Shown here in pieces: positions 1 through 6,527 of a stretch of DNA of 28,444 nucleotides; the stretch's first letter is position 1, and every line of letters starts with the position of its first letter. Origin of the DNA: a virus; IMG/VR virus record IMGVR_UViG_3300020442_000867, positions 1 through 28,444 of that record. One strand, written 5' to 3'. The notes under the pieces were generated by a model, which saw only the letters and a program-made list of their open reading frames with translations, searched no databases and was not told where the DNA came from. Made by a program: the position numbers and the translations under genes.

Positions 1-2
1 GT

Positions 3-272
3 TTTACAGTGACTAACTGTAACGGGCCATTTGAACCTTGTGAGGATTATCCCGCTGCTCAAATCCTGAAGCAAAAGTTTGGGTTTGGGTGTTCTTTGAA
101 ACTAGTTCCCGAAGTGGAACTTGAGAAAGAATCTTGGACAATGTTCGGTGGTAATTTCGCATCAACATCTGATTCAAGGTTTGGTGAGGCGTGTAGAAAA
201 ATTATGGGTGACGATGCTGGTAATGTCTTCAGTTTCGGCCCACTTCCAATTCACGATAGGGTTGAAGGATGA
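3..272 (+). CDS. Conserved phage protein of unknown function, 5' end probably cut by the window edge
   Basis: The frame is open back to the first base of the window, so the gene may begin upstream. The first possible start inside is a GTG at 9, without a visible Shine-Dalgarno sequence. From that GTG it would encode 87 residues. There are four cysteines (residues 4, 11, 28 and 62 from the GTG) and no membrane segment. I do not recognise a family. The stop overlaps the next start by 4 bp (ATGA at 269-272), a typical translationally coupled junction that supports the frame being real. Confidence 0.6.
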   Translation, partial: FTVTNCNGPFEPCEDYPAAQILKQKFGFGCSLKLVPEVELEKESWTMFGGNFASTSDSRFGEACRKIMGDDAGNVFSFGPLPIHDRVEG

Positions 273-400
273 AGGGTTACAAGAAAGGGACACTTCTTCA
301 AGAATACTTCTTGAACCCACATTTTAAACCCACTCCCGCAGAGAAAAAAAAGTTAAAAAAGCTGTTGACTTTTCCTGCCAAGGGTGGTACTATAGCTTAG
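269..400 (+). CDS. Small basic protein, 43 aa, unknown function
   Basis: An ATG at 269 overlaps the stop of the preceding gene by 4 bp, and the GAAGGA just before it can act as ribosome binding site. The 43-residue product is Lys-rich, with a KKKLKK run at residues 27-32, and has no cysteine. Its last codons contain a sigma70-type promoter (365-393) that serves the next gene, so coding and regulatory sequence overlap. No family is recognised. The coupling and start context are the only support. Confidence 0.5.
   Translation: MKGYKKGTLLQEYFLNPHFKPTPAEKKKLKKLLTFPAKGGTIA
365..393 (+). promoter_or_regulatory. Sigma70-type early promoter
   Basis: TTGACT at 365-370, a 17-bp spacer and TACTAT at 388-393. 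Predicted transcription start is near 400, about 27 nt upstream of the ATG at 427. The spacer carries CCTGCC three bases after the -35, the same block found in the promoters at 4793, 17511 and 18627. Confidence 0.7.
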
Positions 401-426
401 TAATTGATTGAGAGAGGTAATAAATT

Positions 427-789
427 ATGGCATATATTAGTCAAGAAGAGAAAAAAGTGATCGCTCCTGTTGTTAAGGGAGTCTTGAAAGAATATGGTTT
501 GAAAGGTACTTTGAGTATCGACCACCACAGCAGCTTGGTTTTGAAAATCAAGGATACTATCGGAATGTTTGCCGATAAGTTTGCAGAGGATGAGTTCACT
601 GCAAAGTGGGGATTGAACATTAATGAGTATTGGATTGAAGACCACTATGGTGCTGACCCTGTGAGGGTTGAGATGTTAAACAAAGTTGTCGATGCTATGA
701 AAGGTGACAACTGGTTCTGTCACGATGATAGTATGACTGACTACTTCCACAGAAAGCATTATACAGATATTAAGGTGTTCCCGTGTTGA
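427..789 (+). CDS. Conserved hypothetical protein of T4-like and other phages, 120 aa
   Basis: A strong ribosome binding site (GAGAGAGGTAA, 411-421) precedes the ATG. The same type of site precedes the genes at 17574 and 17858. The product resembles a widespread phage protein family of unknown function. As I recall that family, it has an N-terminal part rich in Lys with a 'KGxLSxxxHSxLVLxIK' pattern (here residues 26-43) and a C-terminal 'AMKGDxWFxxxDxxTDYF' block (here residues 89-106). It is probably cytoplasmic and has no membrane segment. It is transcribed from the promoter at 365-393 and is probably an early gene. The assignment is from memory of the family pattern, with no function known. 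Confidence 0.75.
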   Translation: MAYISQEEKKVIAPVVKGVLKEYGLKGTLSIDHHSSLVLKIKDTIGMFADKFAEDEFTAKWGLNINEYWIEDHYGADPVRVEMLNKVVDAMKGDNWFCHDDSMTDYFHRKHYTDIKVFPC

Positions 790-974
790 AGCCGATACCC
801 GATTTTGTAGTCCAGAAGTTGACTGCAATAGAAAAAATGATTGAGGTTCAGGAAAAAGAATTGGTCACTGCGACTGCGGCTAATAACCTTGAAAAGTTGC
901 CAACGATCCAATACTTGATTGCTGAATATCAAGAGATGTTAGAAGAGACAAAAAACTACTACGGAGTTGAGTAG
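783..974 (+). CDS. Small helical protein, 63 aa, unknown function
   Basis: The frame opens with GTG at 783 (or TTG at 786), overlapping the previous stop codon by 7 bp. No ATG is available near the 5' end, so a non-ATG start with translational coupling is likely. The product is Glu/Lys-rich and predicted helical, possibly a short coiled coil at residues 12-57. The gene ends 10 nt before tRNA-Gly. Confidence 0.55.
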   Translation: MLKPIPDFVVQKLTAIEKMIEVQEKELVTATAANNLEKLPTIQYLIAEYQEMLEETKNYYGVE

Positions 975-984
975 TAAAAGTTTT

Positions 985-1058
985 GCGGAGTTAGTTTAAT
1001 AGTAAAACAGTTCCCTTCCAAGGAACAGATTGCGGTTCAAATCCGTGACTCCGCTCCA
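985..1058 (+). tRNA. tRNA-Gly (anticodon TCC)
   Basis: The acceptor stem GCGGAGT/ACTCCGC (985-991 with 1048-1054) pairs perfectly. The anticodon stem GTTCC/GGAAC encloses a 7-nt loop with TCC. The T arm contains TTCAAAT, the discriminator is T1055 and CCA is encoded at 1056-1058. The D arm starts GTTTAATAGT. It reads into the structured region that follows without a terminator between them, so the two are probably co-transcribed. Confidence 0.93.
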
Positions 1059-1284
1059 AGATACTTTCTCACTATAGAGGTATCACGTGAAGAAGGTAGG
1101 AGAAGTAGCCCCCTGCCATAGATGAGAAAGTTAGAGTGTTAGGTGAACACAGTTGAGTAGGCTTTGGATGGATGTACCGCACTCGACCCGCAAGGGTGGT
1201 CTAAGTGTTTCTGCATTGCGTAGAGTTCTAATAGACCTATAACTAAACTTTAGAACAACTCTTGCAAGTTGTCTTTTACGGTGA
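1059..1284 (+). ncRNA. Candidate structured non-coding RNA between tRNA-Gly and a terminator
   Basis: About 225 nt without a convincing coding frame but with a dense series of helices. ACTTTCTCA (1063-1071) pairs with TGAGAAAGT (1123-1131) and encloses a GGTAGG/CCTGCC hairpin (1095-1100 with 1112-1117). Then come GTGTT/AACAC with a 5-nt loop (1136-1150), GTTGAGT/ACTCGAC (1152-1158 with 1181-1187), ACCC-GCAA-GGGT with a GNRA tetraloop (1186-1197), GTTCTAA/TTAGAAC (1225-1231 with 1250-1256) and ACAACT/AGTTGT (1255-1260 with 1267-1272). Some neighbouring helices compete for shared bases. It is followed by a strong intrinsic terminator. I cannot match it to RNase P RNA, tmRNA, 6S or 4.5S RNA. The RNA interpretation is an inference from base pairing. 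Function unknown. Confidence 0.65.
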
Positions 1285-1320
1285 GGGAGTTTTTGACCAA
1301 AATAAAACTCCCCTTTTTTT
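1285..1320 (+). terminator. Rho-independent terminator after the structured RNA
   Basis: GGGAGTTTT (1285-1293) pairs with AAAACTCCC (1304-1312), a 9-bp stem with a 10-nt loop, followed by one C and seven T residues (1314-1320). It separates the tRNA/ncRNA unit from the cupin gene. Confidence 0.92.
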
Positions 1321-1321
1321 G

Positions 1322-1333
1322 TGCATATATAAT
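1322..1333 (+). promoter_or_regulatory. Shared TGCATATATAA motif, possible -10 region
   Basis: TGCATATATAA starts at 1322 and contains TATAAT at 1328-1333. The same 11-mer recurs at 1768-1778 before the next gene. No matching -35 box is seen, so it may be an activator-dependent (middle-type) promoter. This is inference. Confidence 0.35.
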
Positions 1334-1354
1334 AATTGTAAACGGAGAACAATT

Positions 1355-1723
1355 ATGAAAGCAGGAAAAATATGGGGTAACACTGAGTTGATTGAACACA
1401 ACAATACGTTTGAATTTCATCGTATTGAGTTCAAAGCAAATCATTGTTGCAGTGAACACTATCATAAAACCAAGTGGAACGGTTTCTTTGTAGAGTCAGG
1501 ATGTCTATTAGTCAAGACTTGGCAAGAAGAACCAAATGATCTTAGACCTAATATGCTCTGTGATCAAACAGTTCTACGTGCGGGTGATTACTATAAGGTA
1601 GCGCCTGGCAAATGGCATCAATTCGTTGGTGTTGAAGATGGTGTTGCGTTTGAGTTATATTGGGCAGAGTTCGATGGTGACGATATTGTCCGTAGAACCC
1701 AAGGGCATAAACTGGAAAAATAA
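1355..1723 (+). CDS. Cupin-domain protein, 122 aa
   Basis: The ATG at 1355 is chosen because GGAG lies 7 nt upstream. The frame is open further upstream, but that part overlaps the terminator. The product is a single small beta-barrel cupin. Motif 1 shows H35-x-H37 and E47, and motif 2 shows P84-G85 and H88, giving a plausible metal site. Single-domain cupins of this size include sugar-phosphate isomerase-like and binding proteins. The substrate cannot be told from sequence. It lies alone between a terminator and the DUF6433-like gene, well upstream of the glycosyltransferase cassette. A sugar-related role would fit the neighbourhood but is not shown. Confidence 0.75.
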   Translation: MKAGKIWGNTELIEHNNTFEFHRIEFKANHCCSEHYHKTKWNGFFVESGCLLVKTWQEEPNDLRPNMLCDQTVLRAGDYYKVAPGKWHQFVGVEDGVAFELYWAEFDGDDIVRRTQGHKLEK

Positions 1724-1767
1724 TCAATATTTTTTCCACATTTTAATGGTGTCTAGAGGGTTCTAGA

Positions 1768-1778
1768 TGCATATATAA
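1768..1778 (+). promoter_or_regulatory. Second copy of the TGCATATATAA motif
   Basis: Identical 11-mer to the one at 1322-1332, here 14 nt upstream of the ATG at 1793. It is preceded by two TCTAGA-type repeats (1752-1757 and 1762-1767). It may be the -10 part of a phage middle promoter. Confidence 0.35.
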
Positions 1779-1792
1779 GCTAAGGAATAATT

Positions 1793-2221
1793 ATGGAAAA
1801 AGAAGTGTTTGAGATTTTTCAAGAATTTGAAAAACTGACAAAGCGATCCGATAAGATTAAATTCTTACAAGAACAGGGAAAATCAGTTCCCGCAATCAAA
1901 GACATTTGTCGTGGCATCTATGATCCACGTCTTAAGTTTGTCTTACCCGAAGGTAAACCACCTTACAATCCAAACAGACCAGAAAGTGTACCGTCATCGT
2001 TACGCAAATTGCATCGTCAATTTGGTGACTTTGTTGAGGGCGCTCGTTCTGCACAAATGCAACAGTTCAGGATCGAACAAAGATTCATACAACTCTTGGA
2101 GAGTATTCACGCCGAGGACGCACTAATCGTCATCGATATGGTGAATAAGAAATCTCCAGTAAAAGGTTTGACTAAGAAGTTAGTTACGGAGGCGTACCCC
2201 AATATGTTACCTTCCAGCTGA
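1793..2221 (+). CDS. DUF6433-like conserved phage protein, 142 aa
   Basis: The start at 1793 has AAGGA 8 nt upstream. The product matches my memory of the DUF6433 family of T4-like marine phages: an N-terminal helical region with 'SDKIKFLQE' (residues 19-27), a central 'YDPRLKFVLPEGKPPY' block (43-58) and a C-terminal 'RIEQRFIQLLESIHAEDA' plus 'KGLTKKLVTEAYP' (residues 93-139). Function is unknown. It is mostly helical with no membrane segment. A few bases after the stop there is a perfect dyad (2231-2246) before the next small gene. Confidence 0.75.
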   Translation: MEKEVFEIFQEFEKLTKRSDKIKFLQEQGKSVPAIKDICRGIYDPRLKFVLPEGKPPYNPNRPESVPSSLRKLHRQFGDFVEGARSAQMQQFRIEQRFIQLLESIHAEDALIVIDMVNKKSPVKGLTKKLVTEAYPNMLPSS

Positions 2222-2230
2222 TCTCTTTTT

Positions 2231-2246
2231 GTTATGTACACATAAC
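2231..2246 (+). promoter_or_regulatory. Perfect 16-bp dyad, possible operator
   Basis: GTTATGTACACATAAC has 7-bp arms separated by AC. A 2-nt loop is too tight for a good RNA hairpin, so a protein-binding DNA site is more likely. It lies between the DUF6433-like gene and the small gene at 2265. Confidence 0.35.
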
Positions 2247-2264
2247 TAAAATAAGGAGAAGTTT

Positions 2265-2441
2265 ATGCAGTGTACACAGGTAGAAAGATTGAAGAACGAT
2301 TCTAGAGAACTAGATCATTATATCTACAGACTCCAGAAACGAGGAAAACAAAATCTCGTTGTAAAGTTGACAAAGAAACGGGATTTTCTCAATCAGACTA
2401 TCAAGGATTTAGATTATGACAATCAATCTTTAACCGCATAA
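2265..2441 (+). CDS. Small basic helical protein, 58 aa
   Basis: The ATG at 2265 follows an excellent ribosome binding site (AAGGAG, 2252-2257). The 58-residue product is rich in Lys and Arg, begins MQCTQVERLK and ends in SLTA, with one cysteine at residue 3 and a probable helical hairpin. No family is recognised. Its last codons run into CATAAATA (2437-2444), one base off the late-promoter octamer. Confidence 0.6.
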   Translation: MQCTQVERLKNDSRELDHYIYRLQKRGKQNLVVKLTKKRDFLNQTIKDLDYDNQSLTA

Positions 2442-2466
2442 ATAAGGAAGGTGATCTTATCTCGTG

Positions 2467-2484
2467 GGGGGCGCAGTTGCCCCC
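2467..2484 (+). other. GC-rich hairpin in the leader of the FmdB-like gene
   Basis: GGGGGC (2467-2472) and GCCCCC (2479-2484) form a 6-bp all-GC stem with loop GCAGTT, followed by TTCGTT rather than a run of T. It could be a weak terminator or an mRNA-stabilising or attenuating element. It ends 22 nt before the chosen start at 2506. Confidence 0.5.
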
Positions 2485-2505
2485 TTCGTTAATGAAAGGA
2501 ATGAA

Positions 2506-2754
2506 ATGCCAAGATATGATTTTTTAAATAGTGAGACAGGTGAAATTGAAGAACACTCAATGAGTTGGAAAGACCTTGATCAGTTCAAAGAAGACAACCC
2601 ACATCTTACACAACAACTAAGTGTACCCAATATGATCTCTCAACACGGGTCAACTCTAAAACGAGCTGGCAAAGAATGGGAGAATCATCTATCTCGAATC
2701 AAGAAAAATTCTGCACCATCTAGAGGTGGCAGAAAAAATACAGTCCACGACTAA
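2506..2754 (+). CDS. FmdB-like small phage protein lacking zinc cysteines, 82 aa
   Basis: The ATG at 2506 is preferred over an in-frame GTG at 2464 because AAGGA lies 5 nt upstream and the upstream part is a GC hairpin. The N-terminus MPRYDFLNSETGEIEEHSM resembles the start of FmdB-type zinc-ribbon proteins ('MPxYDFxCxxCGxxFE'), but the protein has no cysteine at all, so no zinc ribbon can form. Related Cys-less proteins occur in T4-like marine phages. The C-terminus is basic and disordered-looking ('SAPSRGGRKN'). It is coupled to phoH through TAATG at 2753-2757. Role unknown. Confidence 0.7.
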   Translation: MPRYDFLNSETGEIEEHSMSWKDLDQFKEDNPHLTQQLSVPNMISQHGSTLKRAGKEWENHLSRIKKNSAPSRGGRKNTVHD

Positions 2755-3446
2755 TGCGTCCAAAACAAGGAAGAAAACCTATGACATTGAGGTTAGATCA
2801 TCTTTTAACCTATGACCCATTAACTGAAAATCAAGATTACGCATACCGTTCTTGGCGATCTGGAGATAACCTAGTTCTCTATGGAACTGCTGGTACAGGT
2901 AAAACCTTTATTGGTATCTACCTTGCACTTGAAGAAGTATTAGACAAAGCGCTTCCACAAAATAAACTTGTTATCGTAAGAAGCGTAGTTCCCACCAGAG
3001 AGATCGGATATCTGCCAGGCACACTAGAAGAAAAGATGTCTGCTTATGTTGCACCCTATAGAGCAATAATGTCTGAGATGTTTGAAGACTCAGAGGCATA
3101 CGATAAACTGATAGAGAAGAAACAACTAGAGATCATATCTACTTCTCATATTAGAGGTACAACTATAGACGATGCAATCATCCTAGTAGATGAATGTCAG
3201 AACCTAAACTTCCACGAACTAGATTCAATTATTACTAGGGTTGGTAGAAACAGTCGTATCATCTTTAGTGGTGATCACAAACAATCTGATTTTTATAAGG
3301 AAAGTGAAAAGGAAGGTGTTATGCGATTCCTAAATATAGTCGAACAGTTAAAGAACTTCGACATAATCGAGTTCACTTGGACAGACATTGTACGTTCAGA
3401 TTTTGTACGGGACTACATAATGACCAAGGAAATGTTAGGATATTAA
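2754..3446 (+). CDS. phoH: PhoH-like P-loop ATPase, 230 aa
   Basis: The start codon overlaps the previous stop by one base (TAATG). A Walker A motif GTAGTGKT lies at residues 44-51, a Walker B motif ILVDECQN at 143-150 and the PhoH-family SGDHKQ at 172-177. Length is near the size of the C-terminal ATPase domain of bacterial PhoH. PhoH genes are very common in marine phages, and although named after phosphate starvation their phage role is unsettled (RNA metabolism or host takeover have been proposed). No phosphate box is apparent upstream. It is followed after one base by the M15 peptidase. Confidence 0.95.
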   Translation: MRPKQGRKPMTLRLDHLLTYDPLTENQDYAYRSWRSGDNLVLYGTAGTGKTFIGIYLALEEVLDKALPQNKLVIVRSVVPTREIGYLPGTLEEKMSAYVAPYRAIMSEMFEDSEAYDKLIEKKQLEIISTSHIRGTTIDDAIILVDECQNLNFHELDSIITRVGRNSRIIFSGDHKQSDFYKESEKEGVMRFLNIVEQLKNFDIIEFTWTDIVRSDFVRDYIMTKEMLGY

Positions 3447-3447
3447 A

Positions 3448-3912
3448 ATGAAACTTAGCAAAAATTTTACACTCAAAGAGTTCACACGGTCAATGACTGC
3501 AACTCGTTTGGGTATCGATAACACACCAAAGGACGAACATCTGGAAGCTGCCAAAGCATTGTTTGAGAATGTAGTGCAACCTATCAGAGAACACTTTGGT
3601 ATTACTCGTATCAGTTCAGGATATAGAAGTCCCGCACTGAACGAGGCGATTGGTGGTTCTACTAGATCACAACACAGTAAAGGACAAGCAGTTGACTTTG
3701 AATGTGACGGTCAAGACAACCTTGAAGTCGCTAAATGGATTCGAGACAATTTAGATTATGATCAAGTAATCTCAGAATTCTACGAACACGGAGACCCCAC
3801 ATCGGGTTGGATTCACGTATCGTATGTCAGTCCCGAAGAGAATCGTAATAGACCTTTGACTGCACAACGAGTTAATGGTAAAGTACAATATTCGGTTGGA
3901 CTGCCTGAATGA
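3448..3912 (+). CDS. M15-family peptidoglycan peptidase, endolysin candidate, 154 aa
   Basis: The protein carries the M15 zinc signature: SQHSKGQAVD (residues 74-83, ligands H76 and D83) and WIHVS (H123). 'SSGYRSPALN' (56-65) is also typical of peptidase M15 carboxypeptidase and L-Ala-D-Glu endopeptidase folds. These enzymes cut peptide cross-links of the cell wall. No signal peptide is seen, so release would need a holin. The 131-aa two-segment membrane protein at 6132 and the 38-aa peptide at 15140 are possible partners. The stop overlaps the next start (ATGA, 3909-3912). Besides lysis, a structural role is possible. Confidence 0.9.
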   Translation: MKLSKNFTLKEFTRSMTATRLGIDNTPKDEHLEAAKALFENVVQPIREHFGITRISSGYRSPALNEAIGGSTRSQHSKGQAVDFECDGQDNLEVAKWIRDNLDYDQVISEFYEHGDPTSGWIHVSYVSPEENRNRPLTAQRVNGKVQYSVGLPE

Positions 3913-4787
3913 AGAACGCCATATTTCAATATATGATTATTGGCCCAGAGTGTGACGAACGTGGGCCAGTTCCACAGTGGCCACACGAATCAAGATCAGC
4001 ATTATATAAGAAAACTGCCGATCTATCTGCACTGTCCTTTAAAAAGTATGCAGAGAAAATAGATGCTTTCCATCACTACTCAGAAAAGAAAGTATTCACA
4101 AAAGATAAGACAGGGCCGACAGTTCTATTATTTGAATTGTTGCGTATAATCTACGATCCATTGTATGAACAATTCGACAATGTTTTGTTTTGCGATACTG
4201 ATATCATATGCGACACCGAAGAAAACATTTTTGATATTCACGTTGCAAGTGGAAAAGAAGTCTCTGGTATCACAGAAAGTGATATCTTAGTTGGTGCTAA
4301 TCCAGATGAATGCCTTAAAGGTAATGGTAAAAGTGGATATGCATCGTGGGATCACGATGACAATAAGTTGCAAGAACTTGTTGACAAGTATGATAGATTA
4401 GAAATTCCCGTAAAAACGGGAGAGGAAATGGGTACTAGACACCCAAGTAAAGTATTCATTATGAATACAGGTGTACACGTCTGGACTAAAGATGCACGTA
4501 TGCGTGCTAGAGAATGTTTCGATGATTGGTATACCTATATGATGGATGGCGTAGAACACGATAATCCATTCTGGTTGAATAATGATCAACCATATATCTC
4601 AGGAATGCTGGCAAAGTATGATTTTGAGATTAACCACCTAGAACAAACGTGGAATGATACTCCAACACATTATCACGATGGATATCCTTGTTGGAAAGGG
4701 AAGTCTAAATTCCTACATTACACGGGTGGACAGGGTAAGGCAAAGATGTTGCAATTACGTGAGGAAGGTCAATTTAATTACGTATAA
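3909..4787 (+). CDS. GT-A fold glycosyltransferase, 292 aa
   Basis: Overlaps the peptidase stop by 4 bp. A hydrophobic strand followed by D96-T-D98 in 'NVLFCDTDIIC' (residues 91-101) is the metal- and nucleotide-sugar-binding DxD of GT-A enzymes. 'IMNTGVHVW' near residue 190 matches the later part of such domains. No membrane segment. Donor and acceptor are unknown. It is the first gene of a ~10-kb cassette of sugar-modifying enzymes, although the promoter at 4793 starts a new transcript just after it. Confidence 0.8.
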   Translation: MKNAIFQYMIIGPECDERGPVPQWPHESRSALYKKTADLSALSFKKYAEKIDAFHHYSEKKVFTKDKTGPTVLLFELLRIIYDPLYEQFDNVLFCDTDIICDTEENIFDIHVASGKEVSGITESDILVGANPDECLKGNGKSGYASWDHDDNKLQELVDKYDRLEIPVKTGEEMGTRHPSKVFIMNTGVHVWTKDARMRARECFDDWYTYMMDGVEHDNPFWLNNDQPYISGMLAKYDFEINHLEQTWNDTPTHYHDGYPCWKGKSKFLHYTGGQGKAKMLQLREEGQFNYV

Positions 4788-4792
4788 AACGC

Positions 4793-4821
4793 TTGACAAA
4801 ACCTGCCTTACTTGTTATTAT
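4793..4821 (+). promoter_or_regulatory. Sigma70-type early promoter
   Basis: TTGACA (4793-4798), 17-bp spacer, TATTAT (4816-4821). The spacer holds CCTGCC three bases after the -35. Predicted start of transcription is about 4828, which makes the upstream ATG at 4830 leaderless and favours the ATG at 4851 for the HAD gene. Confidence 0.85.
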
Positions 4822-4850
4822 ACTAAGGTATGAAAAAAGAGAAATTTGAA

Positions 4851-5456
4851 ATGAGCAGTTATGACAACGTAATAGTCACGGACGTAGACGGGGTACTCCT
4901 GAACTGGGGATACGCTTTTGATGTCTGGATGAACGAACAAGGTTATAAGAAAGTAACAGATGAATGGAAGCACTACTGTGTATTTGAACAGTATGGTATT
5001 CCTGAAGCAGAAGGTAAGAAGATGGTTAACCTGTTTAACCAATCTGCGGTTGTTGGATTCTTACCACCCCTCAGAGATGCGATCCATTATGTAAGAAAAC
5101 TCCACGAGGAACACGGATATGTTTTCCACACCGTGACAAGTTTGCATAGTGATAAGAACGCACAAAAACTCAGAATTATGAACCTAGAGAAGTTGTTCGG
5201 TGAAACTGTCTTTGAGAGACACACAATATTAGGTTGTGGTGATGACAAGGACGAAGCACTTGCACCTTACAAGGGTACAGAGTTTTATTGGGTCGAAGAC
5301 AAAGTTGAGAATGCAATAGTCGGTAAAAAAGTTGCGGGACTCAACAGTATCGTGATGGAACACGGTTTCAATATGAACGATCCTGAATTACAAGAAGAAG
5401 GAATTCCTCTTGCTAAGAACTGGAAAGAGATATACGAAATTGTTACTGGTAATTAA
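4851..5456 (+). CDS. HAD-superfamily phosphatase, 201 aa
   Basis: The start at 4851 is preferred. An in-frame ATG at 4830 would lie at the predicted transcription start, while AAGAGAAA sits 7 nt before 4851. Motif I is D11-V-D13-G ('VIVTDVDGVLL'), motif II is T96/S97 and motif IV is E149-D150 ('YWVED'), so the HAD hydrolase core is complete. A roughly 55-residue helical cap lies between motifs I and II. Likely substrates are phosphorylated sugars or nucleotides. In this context a sugar-phosphate phosphatase is the natural guess, but unproven. Confidence 0.8.
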   Translation: MSSYDNVIVTDVDGVLLNWGYAFDVWMNEQGYKKVTDEWKHYCVFEQYGIPEAEGKKMVNLFNQSAVVGFLPPLRDAIHYVRKLHEEHGYVFHTVTSLHSDKNAQKLRIMNLEKLFGETVFERHTILGCGDDKDEALAPYKGTEFYWVEDKVENAIVGKKVAGLNSIVMEHGFNMNDPELQEEGIPLAKNWKEIYEIVTGN

Positions 5457-5460
5457 TTCC

Positions 5461-5468
5461 TATAAATA
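5461..5468 (+). promoter_or_regulatory. T4-type late promoter octamer
   Basis: Exact TATAAATA. The start codon at 5474 follows after only 5 nt, so the predicted late mRNA would be leaderless or nearly so. Confidence 0.65.
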
Positions 5469-5473
5469 CCAGT

Positions 5474-6121
5474 ATGGAAGTTCCATTTTACAGAAAGTAT
5501 TCTCTTGAACCTGAACAGCAGAAGATTCTAAAAACTGCTGTACTTGCATCTATTGAACATATGAAAACCTTGGGTGGTTTTTATTGGTATGATGACAAGG
5601 GCCCAAGAAACCCCGATTCTGTTGACCACGCAGAAGATCAGTCGGGTTTCCGTAAGTTCAATGAGATGAAACTTACATACAATAATATGACATACTCTGA
5701 CTATCATAATAATGGTAAAGAGGGTATGAGAGATTATTGCCCACCATATCGTAATATAGTAAGAACTTACGTACAACCTTTTTTACAACACTACGCAGAG
5801 ATGTGGGGTTGTAGAAATTGGGATATAAGACATCTATGGTTTGCTCAATACGAAGGTGAAGCAGACTTTGGATGGCACACTCACGAAGGTTGTAATATGT
5901 CTGCGATCTATTTCGTTGAAGCTCCCGAAGAACATCACATAACCGAATTTCACGGACTAGATGTGTCTACTGATAATCCTCGTTTCGGAGAATCTATTAC
6001 CGAAGGTGATCTAATGGTATTTCCTGCTATGGTGCCTCACCGTAGTAAACCCATATATAATACCAAGAGAAAAACTATCATCGGTATAAATGGCGAAATG
6101 ATGAATAGTTATCTCGATTAA
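5474..6121 (+). CDS. 2OG-Fe(II) oxygenase-like protein, 215 aa
   Basis: The C-terminal half looks like a double-stranded beta-helix oxygenase. 'WHTHEG' gives H135-x-H137, 'VPHRSKP' gives H189, and R199 in 'TKRKT' could bind 2-oxoglutarate. The usual HxD is HxH here, as in the phage/bacterial TIGR02466-type family ('HxHP' followed by 'LFPxxxPH'). Such enzymes hydroxylate proteins, nucleobases or small molecules. The target is unknown. It has its own late octamer and no upstream Shine-Dalgarno, and is followed after 10 nt by a membrane protein. Confidence 0.7.
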   Translation: MEVPFYRKYSLEPEQQKILKTAVLASIEHMKTLGGFYWYDDKGPRNPDSVDHAEDQSGFRKFNEMKLTYNNMTYSDYHNNGKEGMRDYCPPYRNIVRTYVQPFLQHYAEMWGCRNWDIRHLWFAQYEGEADFGWHTHEGCNMSAIYFVEAPEEHHITEFHGLDVSTDNPRFGESITEGDLMVFPAMVPHRSKPIYNTKRKTIIGINGEMMNSYLD

Positions 6122-6131
6122 GGAGATAAAA

Positions 6132-6527
6132 ATGGCTAAAGAAACAGTAGATTTAGGAGTAGGTGAAGCAAAAGTTGACCTAGAAAAATATACTGAACTT
6201 GTTCTGAAAGTGGACGAAGCGCAAGACAAAATCAAAGAGATGGAAAAACTCTCTAAAGAATTACAGATTGCGACAAAGGCTGCTAAACCCGTAGAAAAAT
6301 TTAGTTTAGGAGCGTTGTTCCGTGATGAGAATGACATTAATGAAAAAGCAATAGTAGGATTCGCATCATTCTTTATGATGGTGTGTTTTGGTATTGTTGA
6401 TTTGGTAACAGGATGGACAGGACAAGACTTTTCAATATCAGATACCATCTATACATCATTTGTCGTAGTGACACTTGGTTGTTTTGGTATATCTGAAGCA
6501 GGAAAGGCATTCAGTTCAAAACAGTAA
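6132..6527 (+). CDS. Two-segment membrane protein with coiled coil, possible holin, 131 aa
   Basis: AGGAG (6121-6125) precedes the ATG at 6132. Residues 17-50 are a charged helix likely to form a coiled coil. Two hydrophobic segments follow, at about 73-93 ('IVGFASFFMMVCFGIVDLV') and 104-122 ('DTIYTSFVVVTLGCFGI'), then a short basic tail. Size and topology fit a class II-like holin, but the long N-terminal coiled coil is unusual and the M15 peptidase lies more than 2 kb upstream. It could equally be an inner-membrane anchor for the sugar-modifying enzymes around it. It abuts the next gene with no gap. Confidence 0.55.
   Translation: MAKETVDLGVGEAKVDLEKYTELVLKVDEAQDKIKEMEKLSKELQIATKAAKPVEKFSLGALFRDENDINEKAIVGFASFFMMVCFGIVDLVTGWTGQDFSISDTIYTSFVVVTLGCFGISEAGKAFSSKQ

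Noticed and set aside
1059-1354. RNase P RNA, tmRNA, 6S or 4.5S RNA
   Set aside because: I cannot find the conserved elements of any of these RNAs, and the length and helix order do not fit.
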